Of a DNA stretch of 64,000 bases, positions 55,495 through 63,945 are shown in pieces. The stretch's first letter is position 1, and each line of letters starts with the position of its first letter. Origin of the DNA: Perkinsela sp. pyNocScin1 (taxonomy: Eukaryota; Euglenozoa; Kinetoplastea; Prokinetoplastida; Perkinselidae); the NCBI GenBank assembly GCA_964019655.1, contig CAXHTR010000002.1, forward strand, positions 434,001-498,000. Reading direction: 5' to 3'. Made by a program: the position numbers and the translations under genes. The notes beneath the pieces are model-generated. The model did no database searches. It was given only the letters and a program-made list of their open reading frames with translations, and had not been told where the DNA came from.

Positions 55495-56838
55495 ATGAAG
55501 TCTCGTAAAACACAGCCATATCTAAGGGAAACTGATTTCGTAGATGCACTATCGCGTCCACATACACTCATCGCAGCAGCCTTTACCATAGGTATTATTC
55601 TTATGGCTCGTGCTGTACTCACTGTTCCATCTTTGAGCAACTTTCGAAATGCATTCTACGCATCTTGCGGAGTATTCTTGGCGTTCTGCGGCGTTTATCT
55701 TCCTGACTCTATCCTCATTCGTCCTCACCCAATCATATGGCGGATCACGCTCGGCATGGGTGTTCTCTACATGATGCTCATGACCTTCCTACTTTTTTTA
55801 GATACAAGCTCGGCCAGGGCATTTTTTGCTGTCCTTGATCCGTCATTGGGTAAACCTCTCGAGGAGAGACTTTATGCAACTGACTGCAGTATTGCGTGCT
55901 GGGCAGATTTGAGTAAAATACGGGATGCCATGTTTGATGAATTCGTCATCGCTCATGCCCTAGGATATTGGGTAAAAATGATGGTGATGAGAGATTTTTG
56001 GACAGTCATGGCCCTCAGTCTTGGTTTCGAAGTCATCGAATGCACGTTACAGTACTGGCTTGAAAATTTCAAAGAATGCTGGTGGGATCACCTCTTGCTG
56101 GATGTTTTCGGGTGCAATATGATAGGTATGGTGCTTGGCTACCTTACACTACGATACTTGAAGATGAAGGAATATAGCTGGGTGAAGCTGCACAACATTT
56201 CTGGGTTTAAAAAGAAAGCTATTCGTATCACAATGCAGTTTACCCCAAGGGATTGGGAAGTACAAAAATGGACTTTTTTTAATAATCCTCTAAGCTCTCT
56301 TCAAGTCTTTTTTGTAACAGGAACCATCCTAATTCAAGAAGCGAACGTATTTCTCTTGAAGTATCTTTTGTGGATCCCGCCGACGCATCCATTTGTAATT
56401 GCCCGAGTCTGCATGTTCGGCATTCTAGCGATTCCAGCCGTTCGCGATTTTTATTGCTTTTGTAGAGAAGACAGCCCTCACAGGAGACTTGGGCCATCGG
56501 CTTGGGTGTGCTGTACAGCAATCTTTATTGAAACAGCTGTCATAATACGATACGGAAAAGAAACAGGAGCATTTAGTGAAGCTTTACCTGTGCATGTCCG
56601 CGTTGCATGGGTTTTTTCGGCAGTGTCTTGGGTGATCTGGTTCCTACTTCGCTATTGGGGTCATGCTAAATCGAAGCACAGGCCAACGTTTTGCAAACAA
56701 ATCTCGTGGATCTTCTTTTTCTCCCCCTTCGCGGCCTTTCTTCTAATGTGCTGTATGTCCACCCCGGGAATGGAAGACTTTCGCCGCTATACAGAGTCGA
56801 TCTTTTTGAAGATTCCTCAGCAGCTCCTAAAGCTTTAA
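55495..56838 (+). CDS. Phosphatidylserine synthase (base-exchange type)
   Basis: The 447-residue product has about 10 membrane helices. FKECWWDHLLLDVFGCNMIGM (about 190-210) is the diagnostic PSS motif (xxECWWDHxxxD). RITMQFTPRDWEVQKW, FLLKYLLWIPPTHPFVIARV and PHRRLGPSAWVCC also match eukaryotic PSS1/PSS2. It swaps serine into phosphatidylcholine or phosphatidylethanolamine in the ER. Choosing between PSS1 and PSS2 specificity is not possible here. Confidence 0.92.
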   Translation: MKSRKTQPYLRETDFVDALSRPHTLIAAAFTIGIILMARAVLTVPSLSNFRNAFYASCGVFLAFCGVYLPDSILIRPHPIIWRITLGMGVLYMMLMTFLLFLDTSSARAFFAVLDPSLGKPLEERLYATDCSIACWADLSKIRDAMFDEFVIAHALGYWVKMMVMRDFWTVMALSLGFEVIECTLQYWLENFKECWWDHLLLDVFGCNMIGMVLGYLTLRYLKMKEYSWVKLHNISGFKKKAIRITMQFTPRDWEVQKWTFFNNPLSSLQVFFVTGTILIQEANVFLLKYLLWIPPTHPFVIARVCMFGILAIPAVRDFYCFCREDSPHRRLGPSAWVCCTAIFIETAVIIRYGKETGAFSEALPVHVRVAWVFSAVSWVIWFLLRYWGHAKSKHRPTFCKQISWIFFFSPFAAFLLMCCMSTPGMEDFRRYTESIFLKIPQQLLKL

Positions 56839-56957
56839 GATGTGTTCAAAAACTGTCGTCAATCTGACGGGATTCACGACCTTGCAAGTATATGTTCTCC
56901 GATTTCCCTTTGAGTTTAATCATTCTTTGCTATACATTATCTCCTATAGATTTTCAA

Positions 56958-57239
56958 ATGGGAAAGCGCACAGCCAAAGTCGGAATTACTGGTAAGTATT
57001 CTGTTCGATATGGTGCAAACCTACGAAAGCGAGTAAAGAAGCTTGATATCTCGAGCCATAGCAAGCACTTCTCCCCATGGTCCGGTCAATTCAGCTTTCG
57101 CCGTAAAGCAGTGGGAATTTGGTTCTGCAAGAAGAGCAATATCACCATGGCAGGGGGTGCATGGACACTTACAACCCCAAACAGCACAACTGTACGTGCA
57201 ACCATTCGTCGCCTGCGGGAAATCTCTGAAAAAATCTGA
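56958..57239 (+). CDS. RPL37A: 60S ribosomal protein L37a (eL43)
   Basis: The 93-residue product, MGKRTAKVGITGKYSVRYGA, is a near-perfect family start. LRKRVKKLDISSHSKHFSPWSGQ, WFCKKSNITMAGGAWTL and TIRRLREISE follow. In standard eL43 the zinc-binding Cys pairs lie in YxCPFCG and WxCxxC; here the first pair reads FSPWSG and the second WFCKKS. So both Cys pairs are largely lost: only one Cys remains in the protein. That is discussed as a finding. The upstream extension (from 56892) is hydrophobic and rejected. Confidence 0.95.
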   Translation: MGKRTAKVGITGKYSVRYGANLRKRVKKLDISSHSKHFSPWSGQFSFRRKAVGIWFCKKSNITMAGGAWTLTTPNSTTVRATIRRLREISEKI

Positions 57240-57344
57240 AGGCGTGATCTGAATAAGCCTATATGATATCATGAGTCTAAATAATCAGTGCTCAGTGTGC
57301 AATCAGTCTTAAATTGTTTTTTGTTCAGTCTAATTACACTTCGT

Positions 57345-57869
57345 ATGCCAAGTTATCCACCTGTCGTTGCTTTTGACCTTGATGGCACAGTTTGGGCACC
57401 AGAGATGTATGAATTATTCGGAGGGGGTGGTGCACCGTTTCAAATAATCGACAATAATACACTCAAAGATCGAAGTGGGACCTGCGTCCGCCTCATAGGC
57501 AATTTACCATCAATCATGAATGAGCTGGAGGCAAGTCCAGAAACTATCGTCGCAATAGCTAGTCGAACAGATGAACCACAATGGGCTCATGAGTGCATGA
57601 AGAGCTTTCGGACATCAACTGGCAGGTCATTCTCAGAGCTTTGTCGAATTCATGAAATTTACAAGGGCTCAAAGAAACGCCATTTAAGCGAAATAGCGCG
57701 TAAGTCTGGACATGCGTTCGAAGACATTCTCTTTTTTGATAACGAAATGGGAAACATTAACGACGCAAAGAGTCTGGGTGTTGTAGCTGTGCATTGTCCA
57801 GATGGTGTCACGTCGGAAATTTGGCAGAAGGGTTTACAAATGTGGGCTGAAGGGCGTAATTTTCGATAG
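57345..57869 (+). CDS. MDP1: Magnesium-dependent phosphatase 1-like (HAD superfamily)
   Basis: The product is 174 residues from the ATG at 57345. HAD motif I, VAFDLDGTVWAPEMYELFGGG, has the nucleophile Asp and acid-base Asp. Motif II is the Ser in VAIASRTDEPQWA, and motif IV is ILFFDNEMGNINDAKSLGV, which is the MDP1 signature. VAVHCPDGVT follows. MDP1 enzymes act on protein phosphotyrosine or sugar phosphates; substrate unknown. Upstream in-frame residues lack an earlier suitable start. Confidence 0.88.
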   Translation: MPSYPPVVAFDLDGTVWAPEMYELFGGGGAPFQIIDNNTLKDRSGTCVRLIGNLPSIMNELEASPETIVAIASRTDEPQWAHECMKSFRTSTGRSFSELCRIHEIYKGSKKRHLSEIARKSGHAFEDILFFDNEMGNINDAKSLGVVAVHCPDGVTSEIWQKGLQMWAEGRNFR

Positions 57870-58033
57870 GCGCAAACCACAATAAGCGCTCGGTCGGCTT
57901 TTTGCGCTATGCATTAATATTGGAAGAAGCGCGTGTGTGCACACTTCGATGCATTGCGTATGGAATCGAGTAAACATAATCATAAAACTCTATCTTCAGC
58001 TCAATCTGTGTTTGATTTTACAAGCATTTCACA

Positions 58034-59452
58034 ATGCCATATTTCAAAATCACGAAACCTCGAAGCTCGTCGGTGGCTGATAAGAAATCAACCCCTCTTG
58101 TTCCTGCGTTCTATGAGCCGGACAACTTCCGCAAAGGTACAACATCTTGGAACAATAAGCTAGCTGGGACACCCAAGAAAGGTGAACGCGGCTCCGCTCG
58201 GGGACAGCCACGCAGCGCTCGTGTGTCTGTCGGTGGGGATAAGGCAACCTCGCTCAGCATTGATGAGCATGAAGATAGCTCTCGGCGCTCGACGGGTAGT
58301 AAAATTGAATATACCGACTCACCATGGCACTTTGTCACGATGATGATTGTAACGATCCCTATATTTATGGGCTACGCCTGCCTGAACGTGGGTCAAAAAA
58401 ATCTGCGTGATCGCCTCGGGATAGTGCAGAATTCGCATGAAGCCAAAGTCTTTAACATTGGAATTTCATTCTTGTACCTCGGCAACATGCTTTTCCGTCT
58501 CATGCATAACCTCGTCTTTTCTTTCCTTCGCCCACGTAGCCGAGTTATCATCAGTTACTTCGGCATGATGATCGCAGTGAATCTTCTCGGTTGGCTCATG
58601 TACATCGGAAGTGTAAAGAACCTCGGTGTCGTGTATATCAGCTATCTTCTTGGAGGTATCTCCATAGGAACTTTTGAGTCAAACGTTATGTCTGTTCTGA
58701 CTCCCCTTGGCCATCGTGCCAAATCATGGGCAATCGTCGGCCTTCCACTTGGATTCAATATTGTCTCCATCGGGTCGTTTTTTGTCCTACTGTTCTGTGA
58801 CACGCTCTACGTTAAATTCGGAGTGTACATGGCAGTATTCCTCGCGTGCATCGCTGGACTTTTCTACTTCCTTTTCTGCGTTGAGGATATCCCTTCGGCG
58901 ACTAGCAATGATAATCTCACGAAGTTCGTTGCTGACCTTAAGCTCTTCAAGAACTGGTTTTTCCTTATCTGGACATACTGCCTCGCACTTACGCTAGACA
59001 AATTCTGTCTCGGGCTTTTCGGCTCGATGCAGCTCTACATGTTTAGCGATGATAAGCTTCCGTTCTGGCCGGGACGAGCTGCAATCATTCCTAAAAATCT
59101 CTTTTATGGACTCTACTCTACCTGCTGCTTCCTTGGTGACTCGATTTCACGAAAAGTTGCGTATGCAGATCAAGCCCGCAACCCCCTTTATTTCCTTGTC
59201 CTCTCTGCCATCGGAGCGGCACTAATTTTGGTCAAGATTGTGCCACTCGCTCTACTTGGAATCTTCCTTATCTTTTACGCGAACGGGTCAATCTATGCCC
59301 ACAACGCCAGGAGAATCGATCAGCGCGTTGGTGCAAGGTACAATCTCATTGCAATTAGCGCATCTCTCTTCATCGGTGACCTTGGCTCATTCACTGGTTC
59401 CAACCTCAACTCTCATGTCCCACGATGGATCGGCAAGCTGCACCGATGGTAA
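58034..59452 (+). CDS. Polytopic membrane protein, MFS-like, unidentified
   Basis: The product has 472 residues. The N-terminal 95 residues are hydrophilic and basic/Ser-rich (RGSARGQPRSARVSVGG), followed by about 11 hydrophobic helices. The middle has a larger loop (IPSATSNDNLTKFVADLKLF). No sugar-porter, nitrate or folate signature is recognised. The overall look is that of a distant MFS transporter. A pre-TM regulatory tail is possible. The ATG is preceded by a T-rich stretch with AG. Confidence 0.6.
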   Translation: MPYFKITKPRSSSVADKKSTPLVPAFYEPDNFRKGTTSWNNKLAGTPKKGERGSARGQPRSARVSVGGDKATSLSIDEHEDSSRRSTGSKIEYTDSPWHFVTMMIVTIPIFMGYACLNVGQKNLRDRLGIVQNSHEAKVFNIGISFLYLGNMLFRLMHNLVFSFLRPRSRVIISYFGMMIAVNLLGWLMYIGSVKNLGVVYISYLLGGISIGTFESNVMSVLTPLGHRAKSWAIVGLPLGFNIVSIGSFFVLLFCDTLYVKFGVYMAVFLACIAGLFYFLFCVEDIPSATSNDNLTKFVADLKLFKNWFFLIWTYCLALTLDKFCLGLFGSMQLYMFSDDKLPFWPGRAAIIPKNLFYGLYSTCCFLGDSISRKVAYADQARNPLYFLVLSAIGAALILVKIVPLALLGIFLIFYANGSIYAHNARRIDQRVGARYNLIAISASLFIGDLGSFTGSNLNSHVPRWIGKLHRW

Positions 59453-59646
59453 GCCGCTCGGCGGATCACGATTATATAATAGATTGTATGATGTTCAAAT
59501 TTGAAACAGAGTAATATTCAGTAAATGAGTGTATGAAAGCATTAAGAAAGCCCATTTAATTCCTTTTTGCGCCATATTTGATAGCTCTACACACGAATTA
59601 CATCCCAGTGCGCTCCACTCATATCAGATAACTATTCGCTTACGAA

Positions 59647-60114
59647 ATGCATGGAACTATACTGAAAAGTATTGTAGCGTGCGTCGGCCTTACTCTGCTT
59701 ATTTTACAGGTATCTGACTTCAAAAGTTTTGATACGGAAAGGTGTCTTTATCGCGATCTCCAGTGTAGTCCATCGGCATCGAATGAAGAAGTTCGAAGAT
59801 CTTTTCGCAAGCTAGCAAAAATATATCACCCAGACAAATTCCTAGGAAAGCACGATGCTGAGAAAGCAGAGGCTATGAGAGAGAAATACTTGCTTATCCA
59901 GAATGCTTATGCTAGATTGAAAGACAAAAGCCTGCGAACACAGTACGACGCGCAAAATACACACAAAATGGACTATTTCACAGAAACTTTTCCGCTCTAT
60001 AGTACATCTCCAGGATCGCTGAATATGCTCCAAAATATTCTTTACAGCACTGTACTATTGCTCAGCATTCATGCAGCAAAGTGTCTTTGTCAACAGCTCA
60101 TTTCACGAATATGA
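59647..60114 (+). CDS. Small membrane-anchored J-domain protein
   Basis: The product has 155 residues. The N-terminal hydrophobic segment (SIVACVGLTLLILQV, 8-22) acts as a signal or anchor. The J domain (about 34-100) is complete, with LYRDLQCSPSASNEEVRRSF, KIYHPDKF (HPD intact) and NAYARLKDKSLRTQYDA. A second hydrophobic helix lies near the C-terminus (ILYSTVLLLSIHAAKCL). This layout fits an ER J protein with its J domain facing one side only. It contrasts with the HPD-less J-like protein on the - block. Confidence 0.85.
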   Translation: MHGTILKSIVACVGLTLLILQVSDFKSFDTERCLYRDLQCSPSASNEEVRRSFRKLAKIYHPDKFLGKHDAEKAEAMREKYLLIQNAYARLKDKSLRTQYDAQNTHKMDYFTETFPLYSTSPGSLNMLQNILYSTVLLLSIHAAKCLCQQLISRI

Positions 60115-60422
60115 TAGCCCCAGAGCTACCTCGCCCCCATTTCAATATTATGTCTCTTATGTTGTAGGTAGCTTGTAGTCAGCCGACTGGCATTATCGGT
60201 CGCGTTTTCTTCTAGCAAGACCCCAGCCGAAGAGTTCGTGGAGCTCAACATTCCGCAGAAGTGCATGATCCACTGTGATGTTTGAAAAATTACTGAATAT
60301 TCTTTATACTTGCACGATTGGTCATCAAAATAGCCCCAAGATGGGTGGTGAAATTAAAACTGTATGGTTAAGACTATAAGATAAAGATATTCACTTCATA
60401 TTCATGCACATATTTTTTACGC
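60115..60422. other. 308-bp intergenic stretch without a recognised gene
   Basis: This lies between the small J-protein gene and NOB1. The left half is of mixed composition and the right half AT-rich. I see no ORF with coding character, no tRNA and no repeat. It presumably holds the 3' UTR of one gene and the splice region of the next. Confidence 0.5.
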
Positions 60423-61658
60423 ATGCGCTGGAGTGACATTGTCAAGAAGGCCCCCGCTTCCCCAACTGAAAGCGACCCTTGCGTCCATGGAGCAGAATTA
60501 GCGGAACAAGATCCAAACACTCAACCGCAGCAAAAAAACATGACAGAAACGCTACATAAGCTCAGTGAACTGGATCTCAGAGGCAGCGAGCATTTTGAGC
60601 GCTGCTGCGTTCTTGACACTGGTGGTTTTCTGAACGCCCATGAAATCCATAAACTTGCTGATAAGTTTTACACAATTCCGGAAGTAATTGCTGAAATTAA
60701 GGATGCCCGGCATCGCCACATGCTCGATAATTTGACTTTTGAGCTCACTGTCAGAAGTCCCGACCTCAAGTACTACAAGCTCATTCTCGAAGAAACGCAC
60801 GAGACAGGAGATATTGGGTTCCTCAGTGAGACTGACCTCCGTGTGATTGCACTAGCAAAGCAGCTCTCGGACGAATTGAGCGGTGAGGATGCCGTGTCAT
60901 GGGATGAGTGTGCTGATGGGGCTTTAGACAGCAACGACTTCGCCACCGATGAGTGGATTACAACTGACAATATTCATTCACTTCCAGACGCTCTACCCGT
61001 CAAGCGCAAGACGCAAGCTGAAGAGGACAAGGTAAAGGCGCAACCAACTGTCAGCAATTTTGCGGCTTTGGATGCAAGTTCTATGACGGAACCCCACGTT
61101 CAGCACAAGAAAGTTGTCTCATGCTTTACGACTGATTTCACTGTGCAAAATGCACTGATACAGCTCGGCATCACGGCGATCGGTGTTGAGGGGCGACAAA
61201 TTAAACACGTGAAAACCTGGGTCCTACGCTGCCATGCGTGCTTCACGCTTGTGACCGATACTACCAGGCAATTTTGTCCTGCATGTGGGTCAGGGAATAC
61301 TCTCAAGCGCGTGAGCTACTCAGTGGACGCTGAAACTGGCGAAAAAAAAATATGGATAAACCCGAATCATCGTATCAACACGCGTGGTCTCCGATACAAT
61401 CTGCCGAAGCCGCGCTGGGGTGCTCACGGGACAAACAGAACACTGGTGCTTCGAGAGGACCAGCTCAGAGACTTCGGTGTAGACAAGCAAACGCGCAATA
61501 AGACAAGGTTGCGTGAGCTTCGGAAGGGGCTCGAAGCAAGTGATGAATTTGGTGATAAAGCCATACAGACACAAGGGCACCGACCTCTCGAGCGCTCCAG
61601 CTACAAAACTTACAACGTGAATGAGCGGCGAAAGCTTATGGCATCTCGGCGAAAGTAG
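60423..61658 (+). CDS. NOB1: rRNA-processing endonuclease NOB1
   Basis: The product has 411 residues. The PIN domain (about 60-165) has CCVLDTGGFLNAHEI, TIPEVIAEIKDARHRHML and SETDLRVIALAKQL, the acidic catalytic residues. After an acidic linker, a zinc ribbon reads WVLRCHACFTLVTDTTRQFCPACGSGNTLKRVSYSVD (CxxC...CPACG). NPNHRINTRGLRYNLPKPRWG is unique to NOB1. It cuts 20S pre-rRNA at the 3' end of 18S rRNA in the cytoplasm. The next gene starts only 83 bp after its stop. Confidence 0.95.
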   Translation: MRWSDIVKKAPASPTESDPCVHGAELAEQDPNTQPQQKNMTETLHKLSELDLRGSEHFERCCVLDTGGFLNAHEIHKLADKFYTIPEVIAEIKDARHRHMLDNLTFELTVRSPDLKYYKLILEETHETGDIGFLSETDLRVIALAKQLSDELSGEDAVSWDECADGALDSNDFATDEWITTDNIHSLPDALPVKRKTQAEEDKVKAQPTVSNFAALDASSMTEPHVQHKKVVSCFTTDFTVQNALIQLGITAIGVEGRQIKHVKTWVLRCHACFTLVTDTTRQFCPACGSGNTLKRVSYSVDAETGEKKIWINPNHRINTRGLRYNLPKPRWGAHGTNRTLVLREDQLRDFGVDKQTRNKTRLRELRKGLEASDEFGDKAIQTQGHRPLERSSYKTYNVNERRKLMASRRK

Positions 61659-61740
61659 TCATCACCTTGCTTTTCTAGAATATCTTTCACGCATACTGCA
61701 TCAACTACATTTCAGTTTTTTGAAGATAAGTGTATCATAC

Positions 61741-62436
61741 ATGCCATTGGAGAAGGTCCTTAAGCAAAACACCGCCAATGTGTTTAAAACCATGATGACG
61801 ACAGACGATGATGGCCAGGCTTATATTGGATCGACCTTCCTCCTTCCTTCTCTTCAAATGGTTGGTTTGAATCCAACTTTTGCTGATGTCACAGAAATGC
61901 TCATGCTTAGCGATATTTCGGACGGTAAAATAAGGCAAAGCGACTTCGAAACGTTTGTATTACAACTTTCTCATACAAATTTCAACCCGAAGCTCGTGGA
62001 GTCTTGCTTCGAAAAAGTACTTCAGGAGCCCCCTCGAAGCCAGCTCGTTCACATGGATGTCTTCACGGACAACTTTCAGGTCGGTGATGAAGGCTTGACC
62101 ACAGATGAGCTTAACTTCATTCGTGTACACAATGCAAATGGGCGTGATGAAGTTGAGGTGCAGCGGTATATGACGTTTTTGGGTGGAGAAAAACCTTTGC
62201 AGGTTGTCGCGCGCCCTGAGAAGTCAGTGAGACATCAAGCTATACATGACTCTGGCGCTTCAGATTGCACCGCAAAATCGACGTATGCGACACGTAACTC
62301 AGAGGATTCGGAAAGATCAAGTTCATCACCCTCACTCAAGTCAATCCCGGATGAAGATAGCGACTCCATCTACGACAGTCCAGACGAAGATTTGAGCTGT
62401 GCTGAAGAAGTAGATTATGTTCGATGTTGCTGTTGA
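61741..62436 (+). CDS. EF-hand-like protein ending in a Cys-Cys-Cys motif
   Basis: The product is 231 residues from the ATG at 61741. The N-terminal domain resembles calmodulin-type helices (VGLNPTFADVTEMLML, DISDGKIRQSDFETFVLQL), but the Ca-binding loops are degenerate, with no full DxDxDG. A Ser/Asp/Glu-rich stretch follows, and the protein ends EEVDYVRCCC. A C-terminal CCC suggests lipid attachment (geranylgeranylation or palmitoylation). A longer frame from 61621 overlaps NOB1 and is rejected. Function unknown. Confidence 0.65.
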   Translation: MPLEKVLKQNTANVFKTMMTTDDDGQAYIGSTFLLPSLQMVGLNPTFADVTEMLMLSDISDGKIRQSDFETFVLQLSHTNFNPKLVESCFEKVLQEPPRSQLVHMDVFTDNFQVGDEGLTTDELNFIRVHNANGRDEVEVQRYMTFLGGEKPLQVVARPEKSVRHQAIHDSGASDCTAKSTYATRNSEDSERSSSSPSLKSIPDEDSDSIYDSPDEDLSCAEEVDYVRCCC

Positions 62437-62539
62437 CCCGTTTCTCTACAAGATCTCAGTCCAACACAGATTCTTATTAAATGTGGCATTTCAGTGTTTC
62501 AGAATTAAATGACCACGAATGAGGGAAAGCCATTAGCCC

Positions 62540-63226
62540 ATGAATTCGGTTGAAAAACATATCAATATCGACGCGTACATAGCGCGTGCGCTCCTCTCGT
62601 GCTCTGGCACGATGGCCTTTGATCCTGTGTCTGTGGCTAACGCGATGTACAAGGTCGAAGGTAAGGTTTTACCATTAGATGAAATCACAGAACGCTTTTT
62701 TCATCTTCTTTCACCGTGTGAAACCCATGATGAGCGCGAAAGGCTTTTAAGCAAGTGTGTGCGGGATGCTTCTGAGCAATCGCACAAAAGAGGAAGAAAA
62801 GTGTCGTCTCGAAGTGAAGGGAAGTCTACGAATGCCAAAAGCCATGAAAATCGCATGGCAAAGAGCACTTCTGGCCATGATAGCCATGATCCAACGAAGG
62901 AACAGCTTCTCGAATGCCTGAATTACATCTGCACGTCACATCTTAGTGACATCTTCCTTCAGCCCGTCGACTCAAATATATTCATGTCATTCAACCAATA
63001 TTATGAAGGCCCGTATATTACCCGAATTTTTCATCCTATGGATTTAGGGAGTATTCGCCGCATGATTGAGACTGGATCGATTCACACGTGGTGTGCGCTC
63101 TCTGAGAACTTAGTGCTGATTGCTACAAACTGCGTTTTTTTCAATGCGCCAGATAGTGAATTTCCTAAGCTGGGTAAACAGTTTTGCAAGTTTGCCCTTG
63201 GTGCAATAAATGACTTCGCACACTAG
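62540..63226 (+). CDS. Bromodomain protein
   Basis: The product has 228 residues. The bromodomain occupies about 120-228, with IFLQPVDSNIFMSFNQYYEGPYITRIFHPMDLGSIRRMIE (ZA loop with PMDL) and NCVFFNAPDSEFPKLGKQF, where the conserved Asn for acetyl-lysine is present in FFNAPDS. The N-terminal half is basic/Ser-rich with an early helix (ARALLSCSG...). The small size and single domain resemble kinetoplastid BDF proteins, which mark transcription start regions. It is the last gene before the tRNA cluster. Confidence 0.88.
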   Translation: MNSVEKHINIDAYIARALLSCSGTMAFDPVSVANAMYKVEGKVLPLDEITERFFHLLSPCETHDERERLLSKCVRDASEQSHKRGRKVSSRSEGKSTNAKSHENRMAKSTSGHDSHDPTKEQLLECLNYICTSHLSDIFLQPVDSNIFMSFNQYYEGPYITRIFHPMDLGSIRRMIETGSIHTWCALSENLVLIATNCVFFNAPDSEFPKLGKQFCKFALGAINDFAH

Positions 63227-63315
63227 TGTGAATCCTGAATTTAGTGTGATTGATAATCATCGAGTCACCTATAAAAATTTCGAGTATTTACCTTCAAAAT
63301 GTCGGGCAAAAGTGT

Positions 63316-63386
63316 ACCTCAGACGGGACTCGAACCCGCAATCTTTGGCTTAGGAAGCCAACGCCTTCACCATTAGGCTACTGAGG
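63316..63386 (-). tRNA. tRNA-Arg (CCT)
   Basis: Read on -, it folds as acceptor CCTCAGT, D arm, anticodon stem-loop with loop TTCCTAA (anticodon CCT) and T arm with GGTTCGAGTCC. The last acceptor pair is a T-T mismatch. Length 71. It is the first of six tRNAs after the bromodomain gene. Reads toward the + gene block, so it is convergent with it. Confidence 0.9.
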
Positions 63387-63393
63387 CCTTAAA

Positions 63394-63465
63394 TGGTCTT
63401 ACTGAGATTCGAACTCAGGTCAACGGATTCAAAGTCCGATGTGCTAACCACTACACTATAAGACC
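63394..63465 (-). tRNA. tRNA-Gln (TTG)
   Basis: The - strand acceptor GGTCTTA pairs with TAAGACC. The anticodon loop is CTTTGAA (anticodon TTG), and the T loop is in GAGTTCGAATCTC. Seven bases separate it from tRNA-Arg. Internal A and B boxes look normal. No intron. Confidence 0.92.
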
Positions 63466-63514
63466 GCGTGAAATTCACCGTCGCAAGCTTCAGATAGAAT
63501 TATCACACATGTAA

Positions 63515-63586
63515 GGGCCCAACCGGGAATTGAACCCGGGACCTCTCGCACCCTAAGCGAGAATCATGCCACTAGACCATTGGACC
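63515..63586 (-). tRNA. tRNA-Pro (AGG)
   Basis: The - strand acceptor GGTCCAA pairs with TTGGGCC (one G-T). The anticodon loop is TTAGGGT (anticodon AGG; A34 normally becomes inosine). The T arm is CCCGGGTTCAATTCCCGG. No intron. Confidence 0.92.
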
Positions 63587-63661
63587 GTCAAATAGAGCTT
63601 CACAAGTGCAGCAGCTCACTTTTAATATTTAGCTGTGCTTATTGACGTTTGACACAATGAA

Positions 63662-63734
63662 GCCCGTCTAGCTCAGTCGGTAGAGCGCCAGACTCTTAAT
63701 CTGGTGGTCGTGGGTTCGAGCCCCACGGTGGGTG
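63662..63734 (+). tRNA. tRNA-Lys (CTT)
   Basis: On + the acceptor GCCCGTC pairs with GGTGGGT, with some G-T pairs. The anticodon loop is CTCTTAA (anticodon CTT), and the T arm is GTGGGTTCGAGCCCCAC. It is followed directly by a T run (gtgtttttc), a typical polymerase III terminator. Confidence 0.94.
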
Positions 63735-63814
63735 TTTTTCATCTCAAACTACCATGCATCTTACAGCCTGGGCGGATGAGTCAATCTCTGCGCTTAGTTA
63801 AGGAATTGGACCAT

Positions 63815-63895
63815 GAGGGTATACTCAAGTGGTTAAGAGGCTTCACTCGAAATGAAGTGTGTTTACACGCGCAGGTTCGAATCCTGCTACCCTCG
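63815..63895 (+). tRNA. tRNA-Ser (CGA)
   Basis: A type II tRNA: acceptor GAGGGTA pairs with TACCCTC, the anticodon loop is CTCGAAA (anticodon CGA), and the long variable arm forms GTGTTTACACGC. The T arm is GCAGGTTCGAATCCTGC. Length 81. A short T run follows. Confidence 0.93.
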
Positions 63896-63945
63896 TTTCT
63901 AACTGAGACTAATACCCTCTTGTATTTAAAAGGACAGCATATGTC

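Noticed and set aside
61621-61740. Earlier start for the EF-hand-like protein
   Set aside because: It overlaps the end of NOB1, and the ATG at 61741 gives a normal gap and start.
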